From Candidatus Egerieicola pullicola (GTDB taxonomy: Bacteria > Bacillota > Clostridia > Oscillospirales > Ruminococcaceae), in assembly GCA_018712465.1 (NCBI GenBank), contig DVGY01000078.1, forward strand, positions 1-36,816: a stretch of DNA of 36,816 bases. The letters run 5' to 3'. A program made the translations under genes and the position numbers. Every line of letters starts with the position of its first letter. Within the stretch, counting starts at the first letter, position 1. The notes under the pieces were generated by a model. It had not been told where the DNA came from, ran no database searches, and saw only the letters and a list, made by a program, of their open reading frames with translations. Of the stretch, positions 8,184-15,286 are shown piece after piece.

Positions 8184-9248
8184 TTATTCGTCGTCCCCAT
8201 ATTTCTGGCGCATCCGTTCCCGAGCCGCTTTGATCTTATCGGCCTGAGTCAAGTCCTCCAGATGCTCGTTGTCATAAGGTCCATGGGGTTTCTTCACCGT
8301 GTACTTTTCCTTTAATTCCAGCGCTTCTTCCACCCGGCTCTTTTTGCCGCTGGCTTTGCGCTTGGCTTTTTTCGCTTCTGCCTGCGCTTTTACCTTTTCC
8401 GGAGGATACAGCTTTTTCACCAGCACCGACTGGCCGAAGCTACAGAAGTTGCTGATCATCCAGTACAAAGCCACGCCTACCGGCAACCAGAACGCAAATA
8501 CGACAGAAAGCAGGGGCATCAGGTACATAGTAACCTTCATACAGCCCTGACCGGACTTTTGATCTCCGGTGGCAGCCATCTGAGTGGGATTCATCTTCAT
8601 GCTGATGAAGGTCACCAGGAAGCTGGAAAGACCGGCAATAAAAGGAATGAGCACATACCAGTTCCAACCAAATTCCGGAATCCGTCCCAGGTTTAAGAAG
8701 CCCAGGAAGTTCATGTTAAATTCCTGAATGGACTGCACCGCTTCGGTTCCCCAGCCGCCAAAATAACCTACCAAGGTATCCGCCAAGCCGTGGGCATTGG
8801 TTTGGATTTCCTGAATAATGGAAATCTGAGGAGCGTTGGTCTGGAATTGAGACTGAATAAAGGTTCCCGCTTCATTGATGGCATTGCTGTCCAACCCCAA
8901 AATATGAACCAAGGGGTTATAGATCACGCCGATGATACCAAACAGCACCACCATGGTAATCAGCATGGGCAGGCAGCTGCTCATAGGATTGTAGTGTTCT
9001 TGATCGTACAACCGCTGCAGCTCGATGTTCAGCTTTTCCTTGTTGTTTTTGTACTTTTCCTGGATGGCCTTCTGCTTTTTCATCACATCGCCGCTGACTG
9101 CCATGTTTTTCTGCTGCTTGACCTGCAGCGGGAACATGCACAGACGAACCACAATGGTAAAGATGATAATACACCAGCCGAAATCCGGGATCAGCATATA
9201 CATGTATTTCATCAGCCAGCCAAAGGGAGTTGCGATAAAATCAAACAT
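8184..9248 (-). CDS. yidC: Membrane protein insertase YidC/Oxa1
   Basis: 354 residues. It inserts and folds inner-membrane proteins alone or with Sec. The Oxa1-type core is evident: a first segment DFGWCIIIFTIVVRLCMFPL with the conserved Arg of the hydrophilic groove (R35), a basic coiled cytoplasmic hairpin (MKKQKAIQEKYKNNKEKLN, YNPMSSCLPML), and later membrane segments around residues 95, 190 and 235-270. No lipobox or cleavable signal is visible. The loop around residues 115-175 is longer than in many homologues, and the C-terminal 80 residues are a highly charged ribosome-binding-type tail. AGGAGA precedes the ATG. It lies between yidD and jag, the standard order. Confidence 0.96.
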   Translation of the reverse strand: MFDFIATPFGWLMKYMYMLIPDFGWCIIIFTIVVRLCMFPLQVKQQKNMAVSGDVMKKQKAIQEKYKNNKEKLNIELQRLYDQEHYNPMSSCLPMLITMVVLFGIIGVIYNPLVHILGLDSNAINEAGTFIQSQFQTNAPQISIIQEIQTNAHGLADTLVGYFGGWGTEAVQSIQEFNMNFLGFLNLGRIPEFGWNWYVLIPFIAGLSSFLVTFISMKMNPTQMAATGDQKSGQGCMKVTMYLMPLLSVVFAFWLPVGVALYWMISNFCSFGQSVLVKKLYPPEKVKAQAEAKKAKRKASGKKSRVEEALELKEKYTVKKPHGPYDNEHLEDLTQADKIKAARERMRQKYGDDE

Positions 9249-9280
9249 AGAATCTCTCCTTTATCGAAGATGTGTGTTGC

Positions 9281-9571
9281 TTACCGTGAATCTTCGTCTT
9301 CCGGAAGATCCCGAGGAGTAGTGACATAGGGACGAAATTTGCGATAGAAAAAGGAAAACTTGTCCGGCGGATAATCAAAACCACCTAGGTGAAAGGGATT
9401 GCAGCGTAAAATCCGCCGCAGTGCCAAATAACTGCCTCGGAACACTCCAAACTTTTGCAGCACCTGCACTGCATAAGAAGAACAGGTAGGATAGAACCGG
9501 CAGCAAGGAGGCTTGAGGGGAGAGATAAATTTTTGATAGCCTCGAACCAGCCAGATAAAGAGCTGTTTCAT
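9281..9571 (-). CDS. yidD: Membrane protein insertion efficiency factor YidD
   Basis: 96 residues. Contains the family signature from residue 1: MKQLFIWLVRGYQKFISPLK, then CRFYPTCSSYAVQVLQKFG with the conserved cysteines and RILRCNPFHLGGFDYPP. YidD is a small membrane-associated protein that helps YidC-dependent insertion; its exact role is unresolved. The ATG at 9569-9571 overlaps the rnpA stop as ATGA, implying translational coupling. A much longer upstream in-frame extension exists but lies wholly inside rnpA and is not supported. The C-terminal residues after about 80 are divergent. Confidence 0.95.
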   Translation of the reverse strand: MKQLFIWLVRGYQKFISPLKPPCCRFYPTCSSYAVQVLQKFGVFRGSYLALRRILRCNPFHLGGFDYPPDKFSFFYRKFRPYVTTPRDLPEDEDSR

Positions 9572-9924
9572 TTTTTCTTTCCATTCTTGTTTTTCAAGAG
9601 CCACTGAATTTGCTTTTTCATCACCACAGCCAATTGAGTGGACTTCATCTCCAAAATAGGAGTCCGAGCCAAAAACACCAGGTCGTATCCCTTTAATTGA
9701 GGAAACTCTTCCCGGATGGAAACCCAAGCTGCACGGATAATTCGCCGTGCCCGGCTGCGGCAACAGGCATTTCCCACCTTTTTCCCGGTGGTGATTCCCA
9801 CACGGGTTACACCGGTGCGGTTTTTCACCAGATAGGTTACCAGCGCCGGCCCGGAACGAAATTTGCCCTGAAAATAGGCTCTTTTAAATTCTTTATTCAA
9901 TCGCAAAGAAATCAGATTTCTCAT
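9568..9924 (-). CDS. rnpA: Ribonuclease P protein component
   Basis: 118 residues. It is the protein cofactor of RNase P, which with the catalytic RNA removes 5' leaders from pre-tRNA. The sequence starts MRNLISLRLNKEFKRAYFQGK and contains VGITTGKKVGNACCRSRARRIIRAAW. The family's RNR signature reads RSR here, an Asn-to-Ser change at a usually conserved RNA-contacting position. The start has a modest site (GGGTGA) very close to the ATG, fitting the low expression expected for RnpA compared with L34. It is downstream of rpmH and overlaps yidD by 4 nt. Confidence 0.94.
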   Translation of the reverse strand: MRNLISLRLNKEFKRAYFQGKFRSGPALVTYLVKNRTGVTRVGITTGKKVGNACCRSRARRIIRAAWVSIREEFPQLKGYDLVFLARTPILEMKSTQLAVVMKKQIQWLLKNKNGKKK

Positions 9925-9944
9925 GTTTCACCCTTTTAAACGAA

Positions 9945-9990
9945 AAAGACCTCTCTTCCCAAGCAACACTGCCCGGAAAGGGTGGTCTTT
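9945..9990 (-). promoter_or_regulatory. Possible attenuating hairpin between rpmH and rnpA
   Basis: On the minus strand AAAGACC pairs with GGTCTTT, with an inner stem CTTTCC/GGGAAG, and the descending arm ends in GGTCTTTTTCG, a short T run. It lies between the rpmH stop and the rnpA start and could lower rnpA transcription relative to rpmH. The structure is imperfect and the role is inferred. Confidence 0.35.
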
Positions 9991-10021
9991 ATCCTCGGTT
10001 ATGTTCTGGAAACAAAGAGCA

Positions 10022-10156
10022 TTAGTAGGTCAGCCTCTTGCGGCCCTTGGCGCGCCGTCTGGCCAGAACCTTTCTTCCGTTCTTGGTAGCCATTCTTTTC
10101 CGAAATCCGTGTTCTTTCTTCCGATGAAGCTTTTTGGGCTGATAGGTTCTTTTCAT
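10022..10156 (-). CDS. rpmH: 50S ribosomal protein L34
   Basis: 44 codons, a very basic small protein starting MKRTYQPKKLHRKKEHGFRK and ending KGRKRLTY, an almost textbook bacterial L34 (family length 44-46). It is part of the large ribosomal subunit. A strong GGAGGAG ribosome site lies about 10 nt before the ATG. It is the first gene of the leftward block, divergent from dnaA, as in most bacteria. Confidence 0.98.
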   Translation of the reverse strand: MKRTYQPKKLHRKKEHGFRKRMATKNGRKVLARRRAKGRKRLTY

Positions 10157-10216
10157 GGATCGTGCTCCTCCTTCCCACGCATAGGCTCATTTGCCTTTTC
10201 GGTGATTTACCTAAAG

Positions 10217-10246
10217 AGTATACCGGAAACAGTAGGTAAAAGTCAA
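10217..10246 (-). promoter_or_regulatory. rpmH promoter
   Basis: Minus strand TTGACT (10241-10246), 18 nt spacer, TATACT (10217-10222): a good sigma-A-type promoter, with an rpmH leader of about 55 nt. Confidence 0.75.
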
Positions 10247-10263
10247 CCCCTAATTTTCATTTT

Positions 10264-10272
10264 TTATCTACA
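10264..10272 (+). promoter_or_regulatory. Isolated DnaA-box-like site between rpmH and dnaA
   Basis: TTATCTACA differs by one base from TTATCCACA. It lies about 20 bp upstream of the rpmH -35 element. The rest of 10273-10371 is moderately AT-rich and shows nothing else I can name. Confidence 0.45.
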
Positions 10273-10371
10273 TATTGTATTTTGCGAAAAACCATTTACT
10301 GTTTGTAATGGATTTCTTGAAAAAAATGCCTTTTCTTCCAAAGAGTTTGCGCAGAAATCCGGACAAAAGCG

Positions 10372-10400
10372 TTGCGGAACCGGCGAAGTTGTGGTACAAT
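10372..10400 (+). promoter_or_regulatory. dnaA promoter
   Basis: TTGCGG (10372-10377), 17 nt, TACAAT (10395-10400). It gives a leader of about 145 nt that contains the DnaA-box-like array, so DnaA binding downstream of the promoter could autoregulate dnaA. Confidence 0.7.
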
Positions 10401-10483
10401 TTATGTTGCGTAATCATCGGATTTTTTGAGGACACTGTATGGAACAGCTTTTTTCGCAAAACCCAAAACGGACAAAATCCGAT

Positions 10484-10553
10484 TTTTCAACAGGATTTCA
10501 ACGGTGTTTTCCACCAAATAATTGAGTTTTCAACCATAGGAGGTTTTTCAACA
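10484..10553 (+). promoter_or_regulatory. DnaA-box-like array in the dnaA leader
   Basis: Same-strand motifs: TTTTCAACA at 10484-10492, ATTTCAACG at 10495-10503 (weak), TTTTCCACC at 10507-10515, TTTTCAACC at 10527-10535, TTTTCAACA at 10545-10553. The last ends on the A of the dnaA start codon. They recur every 11-20 bp. None is the canonical TTATCCACA. Taken with the dnaA-dnaN gap they form a bipartite oriC layout as in Bacillus; assignment as DnaA sites is by position and similarity. Confidence 0.7.
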
Positions 10554-11968
10554 TGGATTCATTTTCCGAGGTGTTCAATCTTGTTAAAGAACGCTGCAAG
10601 ACAATGATGAGCGACACGGCCTACACCTGTTGGATCAAGCCCATTCAGCCCATTGAACTGAATGAGGATACCGTCTATCTTTACGTCCCCAACAGCTTTC
10701 AAAAAAGCCTCCTGGAACGGCAGTATGACGCAAAGTTAAAAGACTGCTTCAAGGAAGTATTGGGTTTTGATGTAAACATTGTCATTCAAACAGAAGGCGA
10801 CACGCCTCAAAAACCAAAACAGCCGGCAGCTCCGGCGGCTTCCACCCCTGCAGCCGAGCCGGCAAAGCCAGAACAAAAAGCGGCTGAATCTGCTTCGGTG
10901 AAAAAAGAAGGAAACGAAGAAAATCTGCGCGGCGATTTCAACGACGGCAACTACGATTATACCTTTGAAACCTTTATCGTAGGGCCCTCCAATGATTTCA
11001 CCTATGCTGCCTGCAAGGCTGTGGCCCAAAACACCGATAACTCCTATAATCCGCTGTTTATCCACGGCCCTTCCGGTTTGGGCAAAACCCATTTGCTCTG
11101 CGCCATTCGGCATGAAATTTTAAAGAATCATCCCAATACAAAAATCATCTACACCAACTGTGAAACCTTCACCAATGAGATGATTTCGTCCATCGGCAAC
11201 AAAACCAAGATGGACCAATTCCACAACAAATACCGCACTGCCGATGTGCTGCTTATCGACGATATTCAATTCCTGGCCGGCAAGGAAAGCACGCAGGAAG
11301 AGTTTTTCCATACCTTTAATGAGCTCCATCAGGCAGGAAAACAGATTGTTTTGACTTCAGACCGTCCTCCCAAAGACATTGCCACCCTTTCTGCCCGTCT
11401 CCAAAGCCGGTTTGAAAGCGGTTTGATTACCGATGTTTCCCTTCCGAATTTTGAAACCAGATTGGCGATTATTAAAAGGAAGGCAGAGCTGCTAAACATC
11501 ACCATTCCCAATGATGTAGCAGAGTACATTGCAAACAAACTGCGCAACAACATCCGGCAGTTAGAAGGGGTAGTCAAAAAGATCAAGGCATACAAACTCC
11601 TGACCGGATCCAATCCTTCCATTGGAGTGGCTCAAAATGCCATCAAGGAAATTTTAAACGACAACCAACCGGTACCGGTAACGGTAGAGCGGATTGTAGA
11701 AGAAGTGTCCAAAACCTATTCCGTCAGCCCGGATGATATCCGTTCTTACAAAAAAACCGCCAACATTTCCATTGCCCGACAAATTGCCATCTACGTGATT
11801 CGGGAAATCACCCAGATGAGCCAGGAAGCCATTGGGGCAGAATTTAATGGAAGAAACCACGCTACCATTGCTTATACGATTAAAAAGATGGAAGAGATTT
11901 TGGAAAAGGATCCCAAGACCAAAGCCGTGGTCAATGATATTATTAAAAATATCAGGAACAATGGATGA
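10553..11968 (+). CDS. dnaA: Chromosomal replication initiator DnaA
   Basis: 471 residues. DnaA binds origin boxes, forms an ATP-dependent filament and unwinds DNA. Domain I is about 1-80, a Pro/Ala/Lys-rich linker (domain II) about 84-125, and the AAA+ domain III contains Walker A GPSGLGKTH (172-180), Walker B LLIDDIQF (233-240) and a sensor region with SRFESG. Domain IV (from about 375) is the helix-turn-helix; its signature, normally GRDHTT, reads GRNHAT (433-438). So the residues equivalent to E. coli Asp433 and Thr435 are Asn435 and Ala437. AGGAGG precedes the ATG by about 9 nt. First gene right of the origin; stop followed by the 527-nt dnaA-dnaN gap. Confidence 0.98.
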   Translation: MDSFSEVFNLVKERCKTMMSDTAYTCWIKPIQPIELNEDTVYLYVPNSFQKSLLERQYDAKLKDCFKEVLGFDVNIVIQTEGDTPQKPKQPAAPAASTPAAEPAKPEQKAAESASVKKEGNEENLRGDFNDGNYDYTFETFIVGPSNDFTYAACKAVAQNTDNSYNPLFIHGPSGLGKTHLLCAIRHEILKNHPNTKIIYTNCETFTNEMISSIGNKTKMDQFHNKYRTADVLLIDDIQFLAGKESTQEEFFHTFNELHQAGKQIVLTSDRPPKDIATLSARLQSRFESGLITDVSLPNFETRLAIIKRKAELLNITIPNDVAEYIANKLRNNIRQLEGVVKKIKAYKLLTGSNPSIGVAQNAIKEILNDNQPVPVTVERIVEEVSKTYSVSPDDIRSYKKTANISIARQIAIYVIREITQMSQEAIGAEFNGRNHATIAYTIKKMEEILEKDPKTKAVVNDIIKNIRNNG

Positions 11969-12079
11969 GAAATGCTTTGATGCAGCTTTTTAAAAAGAGT
12001 GAAAGGTGAAATTTCAAACGGCTATAGCAGAAACCTTGTCCCCTACCCCACCTATTGAAAAGGCAAATTCAGCTTTTAG

Positions 12080-12249
12080 TTTTCAACATTCCATTGTTAA
12101 TAGAGTGGAAAAACCGTTGTCGTCACATCATTCAACAAGTTTTTGTCAACAACTTTCCCGAATTCTGTTTTTGACCTGTTGACAATCGAAGTTCTGCCGG
12201 CAGATTTTTTTCGACAAATATTTTACAAGTTGACAAACTTTTATCTACC
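12080..12249. other. oriC: DnaA-box-like cluster in the dnaA-dnaN gap
   Basis: Motifs: TTTTCAACA 12080-12088 (+), TTGTCAACA 12143-12151 (+), its reverse complement TGTTGACAA 12177-12185, AGTTGACAA 12228-12236, and TTATCTACC 12241-12249 (+). Together with the sites at 12367 and 12488 they make this gap the likely initiation region, as in Bacillus subtilis. The first 110 nt after the dnaA stop (11969-12079) show no clear motif, gene or strong terminator. Confidence 0.7.
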
Positions 12250-12366
12250 CCACTCAACAGCAACAACTGGAGAAAATCCCATTGTTTTTATTTCACCAAA
12301 AAGTCAACGTCCCATTCAAATCGGACAAACTGGATTTTTCCTAGGAAATTCCTGGGGTTTTTGGAG

Positions 12367-12447
12367 TTTTCAACCGTTTTGACAACACCTATTACGACGA
12401 CTATTATATTTCTTTATTTTTATTCTATTTATACATATTATAAAATA
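12367..12447 (+). other. Probable origin unwinding element: boxes, DnaA-trio-like repeat, AT-rich tract
   Basis: In order: box TTTTCAACC (12367-12375), box-like TTGACAACA (12379-12387), then CTATTACGACGACTATTAT (12389-12407), whose complementary strand read 3' to 5' is GAT AAT GCT GCT GAT AAT, close to the DnaA-trio repeat known from Bacillus. A tract of almost pure A/T follows to about 12447. This box-trio-AT order matches the basal unwinding system. Two of six triplets deviate (GCT). Confidence 0.65.
12379..12407 (+). promoter_or_regulatory. dnaN promoter, overlapping the unwinding element
   Basis: TTGACA (12379-12384), 17 nt, TATTAT (12402-12407): a near-consensus sigma-A promoter about 90 nt upstream of the dnaN start, lying directly on the box and trio-like repeat, so DnaA occupancy and dnaN transcription should compete. 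Confidence 0.65.
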
Positions 12448-12487
12448 CCGGACAAAATAGGAAAAAACTCCGGTAACAGAAAGGGAG

Positions 12488-12496
12488 TTATCAACT
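12488..12496 (+). promoter_or_regulatory. DnaA-box-like motif abutting the dnaN start codon
   Basis: TTATCAACT ends on the first base of the dnaN TTG start, the same phase as TTTTCAACA relative to the dnaA ATG. It lies between the ribosome site AAGGGAG and the start. Confidence 0.4.
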
Positions 12497-13611
12497 TGAA
12501 ATTTTCCTGTCAAAAATCAGTTCTCAATGAAACCATTGCGAACGTCGGACTGGCAGTGGCCAGTCATTCCACTATCGCAGCATTAGAAGGAATTTTGATG
12601 GAATGCAGTGCCGACCAAGTGAAACTCACCGGTTATAGTTTGGATTTCGGCATTCTAAAATCCATTCCAGTTATGAATGCGCAACCAGGACGGATCGTTT
12701 TATCCGCTGGACTTTTGTCCAGCATTGTAGGTAAAATGCCAGATGGAGTCATCACATTAGAAAGCGATGACAAATGGATGGTAACCATCAGCTGTCAGGA
12801 CGCTAGTTTTACTGTGTTGGGAATGGATCCGGCTGATTATCCGGAGATCCCTACCGTCAACGATCAGGATAGTATGGAACTTCCTGCCGATACCTTAAAA
12901 GATATTTTGGAACAAACTTTATTTGCCGTTTCCAAAAACGATAGTTATCCCATTTTAACCGGTGTGTTGTTTGAAGCCAATGACAATCAACTCAATGTTG
13001 TCAGCGTAGATAACATTCGTTTAGCGCTTCGGAAAGAAACCATTGCTTACAGCGGAAGTTGCAAATTTGTAGTACCAGGAAAATCTTTAAGTGAATTGCT
13101 GGTGTTGTTAAATAAGAACTTTGCCCAAGAAGAGGACAAAACCGTTTCCCTGCGGTTTACTCAGCGGCACATTATCTTTTCCATTGGGGGCTATCAGGTG
13201 ATCTCCCGACTGTTGGAAGGAGATTTTCTGGATTACCAGCGCACAATTCCCACCACCTTTAAAACCCAGGTGACGGTGAAGGTGAAGGATTTTATGGATT
13301 CTATCAACCGTGCTTCCATCATCATCCACAACTCCAATGTGATTAGCCCGGTGAAATGCTCTTTTGAGCCGGACAAAATCGAGTTGACCTGCGAATCCAG
13401 TCTGGGCAAGGTAAAGGATAGCCTGCCAGCGGAAATGGAAGGAGATCCCTTGAAGGTGGGCTTTAACAACCGCTATATGCTGGATGCTTTGAAGGCCAGC
13501 AAATGCGATCAAGTACTGCTGAAGATGGGCAGTGATTTCAATCCCATTTTGATTACCCCCACTCAGGGAGACAGTTTCTTGTTCTTGGTTCTCCCCATTC
13601 TGCTTTCGTAA
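12496..13611 (+). CDS. dnaN: DNA polymerase III beta subunit (sliding clamp)
   Basis: 371 residues. Forms the dimeric ring that holds the replicase on DNA. The start LKFSCQKSVLNETIANVGLAVASHSTIAALEGILME (initiating Leu codon read as Met) matches the clamp N-terminus, and the three repeats typical of the family cover the length, ending VLPILLS; clamps usually end in a motif such as LPMR. I chose the TTG at 12496-12498: AAGGGAG lies 8 nt upstream and the encoded start aligns with other clamps; in-frame codons farther upstream lie across the promoter and AT-rich tract. It heads the block to gyrA, with yaaA 12 nt downstream. Confidence 0.96.
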   Translation: MKFSCQKSVLNETIANVGLAVASHSTIAALEGILMECSADQVKLTGYSLDFGILKSIPVMNAQPGRIVLSAGLLSSIVGKMPDGVITLESDDKWMVTISCQDASFTVLGMDPADYPEIPTVNDQDSMELPADTLKDILEQTLFAVSKNDSYPILTGVLFEANDNQLNVVSVDNIRLALRKETIAYSGSCKFVVPGKSLSELLVLLNKNFAQEEDKTVSLRFTQRHIIFSIGGYQVISRLLEGDFLDYQRTIPTTFKTQVTVKVKDFMDSINRASIIIHNSNVISPVKCSFEPDKIELTCESSLGKVKDSLPAEMEGDPLKVGFNNRYMLDALKASKCDQVLLKMGSDFNPILITPTQGDSFLFLVLPILLS

Positions 13612-13623
13612 GGAGGAAATGGT

Positions 13624-13860
13624 TTGGAACGCCATACCTTTCAGATCCATACCCCTTTTATTAAACTGGATCAATTTTTAAAATTTACCGGCTTGGCGGA
13701 AACAGGGGGCCACGCCAAGGAAATCGTGGAGCAGGGCATTGTGCTGGTCAATGGCGAGCCCTGCACCATGCGAGGCAAAAAGCTGTATCCTGGGGACCAG
13801 GTGCAGGTGGACGACTATCTGCTTTTGGTGGAAGGACAGCAGCCGGGAAAGGATCGGTAA
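13624..13860 (+). CDS. yaaA: S4-domain RNA-binding protein (YaaA family)
   Basis: 78 residues, all S4 domain: FIKLDQFLKFTGLAETGGHAKEIVEQGIVLVNGEPCTMRGKKLYPGDQV, matching the alpha-L RNA-binding fold of the small YaaA/RlbA-like proteins coded between dnaN and recF. Relatives are thought to bind rRNA or ribosomal precursors; the substrate is unknown. The TTG at 13624 has AGGAGG 7 nt upstream. It lies 12 nt after dnaN and 3 nt before recF. The position between dnaN and recF is the classic one. Confidence 0.9.
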   Translation: MERHTFQIHTPFIKLDQFLKFTGLAETGGHAKEIVEQGIVLVNGEPCTMRGKKLYPGDQVQVDDYLLLVEGQQPGKDR

Positions 13861-13863
13861 AGG

Positions 13864-15066
13864 GTGCAGGTCACAGGGCTGAAAGTCAGTCAATTTCGCA
13901 ATATCCAAAATTTGGAGCTACATCCCTGCCCCGGGGTCAACGTGATTTACGGAGAGAACGGTCAGGGAAAAAGCAATTTGCTGGAAGCAATCTGGTTATT
14001 TACCGGTGCGGGAAGTTTTCGTCAGTCTAAGCTCCATGAAATGATTCGGATCGGGGAATCCGCTTCGGTGCTGGAGATGAAGTTTGCCGACGCCCAACGG
14101 GAGCAGACCGGTTGGATGAAGTTGTCCGGCCGGAAAGAGGTTCAGTTTAACCGCATCCCCTGCCGCAGCCAAAGCGAAACTGCCGGACATTTTTATGGAG
14201 TGGTGTTTTCCCCTTCTGATCTGGATTTGATCCAGGGAGGACCCAAATACCGCCGCCAGTTTTGTGACGACGCCATTTCTCAGCTTCGGCCTCAGTATGC
14301 GGAATATCTGGATGGGTACCGAAAGGTGCTGGATCAGCGAAATTCTTTGCTGAAAGAAATTCTGCGACAGCCTTCCCTGCAAGAAACCCTGTTTTTGTGG
14401 GACGAGCAGTTAGCCCGGCTGGGCACGATTATCAGCTTATACCGCAAGGATTATCTCCATAAGTTAAACCGATTCTGTCAGCCGCTGTACCAAGGACTTA
14501 GCGGCGGCAAGGAAAGTTTTTCTTTGCGTTATCAGTCCAGTGCCTTTGAGGATTTGGAGCAGCTGGGAGGTTACACTCCCGAAACGGTGGAAGCTTATCA
14601 GCAGAAGCTTTCTGCCGGGCTGGAAACAGATCTGCGCCAAGGCTCTACTTCGGTGGGAATCCACCGGGATGATTTGGAAATCCAGGTCAACGGGCTGTCG
14701 GTGCGGGTATATGGCAGTCAGGGCCAGCAGCGCAGCAGTGTGTTGGCCATGAAGTTTGGAGAGGCATCCATGATTCGACGGATTACCGGAGAACAGCCAG
14801 TGCTGCTGCTGGACGATGTGATGAGTGAGTTGGATGCGGGGCGGCAGGCGTATATCTTAAACCACATCAAGGACACTCAGGTATTTCTCACCTGCTGCGA
14901 TCCTGCAGGGCCGCTGCGGATGAAGGAAGGAAAGTCCTTTCACATTCAAAACGGCGCTTTAATTTACCAGGAACAGCGAACGTCAAACGGAGAGGAAAAA
15001 GAGGATGTATCTGTTTTTGGGTCGGGACACGGTGGTGGACAGCCGGACGGTAATGGGGATTTTTGA
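13864..15066 (+). CDS. recF: DNA replication and repair protein RecF
   Basis: 400 residues. SMC-like ATPase that helps load RecA at gapped DNA. Walker A GENGQGKSNLLEAI (about residues 31-44), the signature region GSQGQQRSSVLAMKFGEA, and Walker B LLLDDVMSELDAGRQ are all present. The GTG at 13864 gives the conserved start (VTGLKVSQFRNI). About 20 C-terminal residues (after NGEEKED) overlap remB in another frame by 62 nt and look non-conserved (GSGHGGGQPDGNGDF), so the protein is about 25-30 residues longer than usual. I see no frameshift in the conserved core. Confidence 0.95.
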   Translation: MQVTGLKVSQFRNIQNLELHPCPGVNVIYGENGQGKSNLLEAIWLFTGAGSFRQSKLHEMIRIGESASVLEMKFADAQREQTGWMKLSGRKEVQFNRIPCRSQSETAGHFYGVVFSPSDLDLIQGGPKYRRQFCDDAISQLRPQYAEYLDGYRKVLDQRNSLLKEILRQPSLQETLFLWDEQLARLGTIISLYRKDYLHKLNRFCQPLYQGLSGGKESFSLRYQSSAFEDLEQLGGYTPETVEAYQQKLSAGLETDLRQGSTSVGIHRDDLEIQVNGLSVRVYGSQGQQRSSVLAMKFGEASMIRRITGEQPVLLLDDVMSELDAGRQAYILNHIKDTQVFLTCCDPAGPLRMKEGKSFHIQNGALIYQEQRTSNGEEKEDVSVFGSGHGGGQPDGNGDF

Positions 15067-15286
15067 TTTCGATTCCACCAGTGTCAGCCGAATTACCCGT
15101 GAGTTTCTTTCCGGCGCCGGGCAAAAGCACCGGGTGGTAAATGTGTCCTATGAACTTCCCAAGTCCTTTGTATTATGTTGTCAAAATCAAGAATTTCAGT
15201 TATATATCTCCCCGGTGTCTGCCCAGACCTTAAAAAAGCGGGCGCTGCGGCAGACAGGCATCTATGGTAATGGAGGAACAGTATGA
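15005..15286 (+). CDS. remB: DUF370 regulator RemB (YaaB) family
   Basis: 93 residues. MYLFLGRDTVVDSRTVMGIFDFDSTSV followed by PKSFVLCC and YISPVSAQTLKKRA matches Bacillus YaaB/RemB, also coded between recF and gyrB. The better-studied RemA is a DNA-binding activator of matrix and osmolyte genes; RemB acts in the same matrix pathway. Whether this clostridial copy binds DNA is not known. The ATG at 15005 is preceded by GGAGAGGAAAAAGAGG, inside the end of recF (62 nt overlap). It overlaps gyrB by ATGA, so is translationally coupled to gyrase. Confidence 0.9.
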   Translation: MYLFLGRDTVVDSRTVMGIFDFDSTSVSRITREFLSGAGQKHRVVNVSYELPKSFVLCCQNQEFQLYISPVSAQTLKKRALRQTGIYGNGGTV

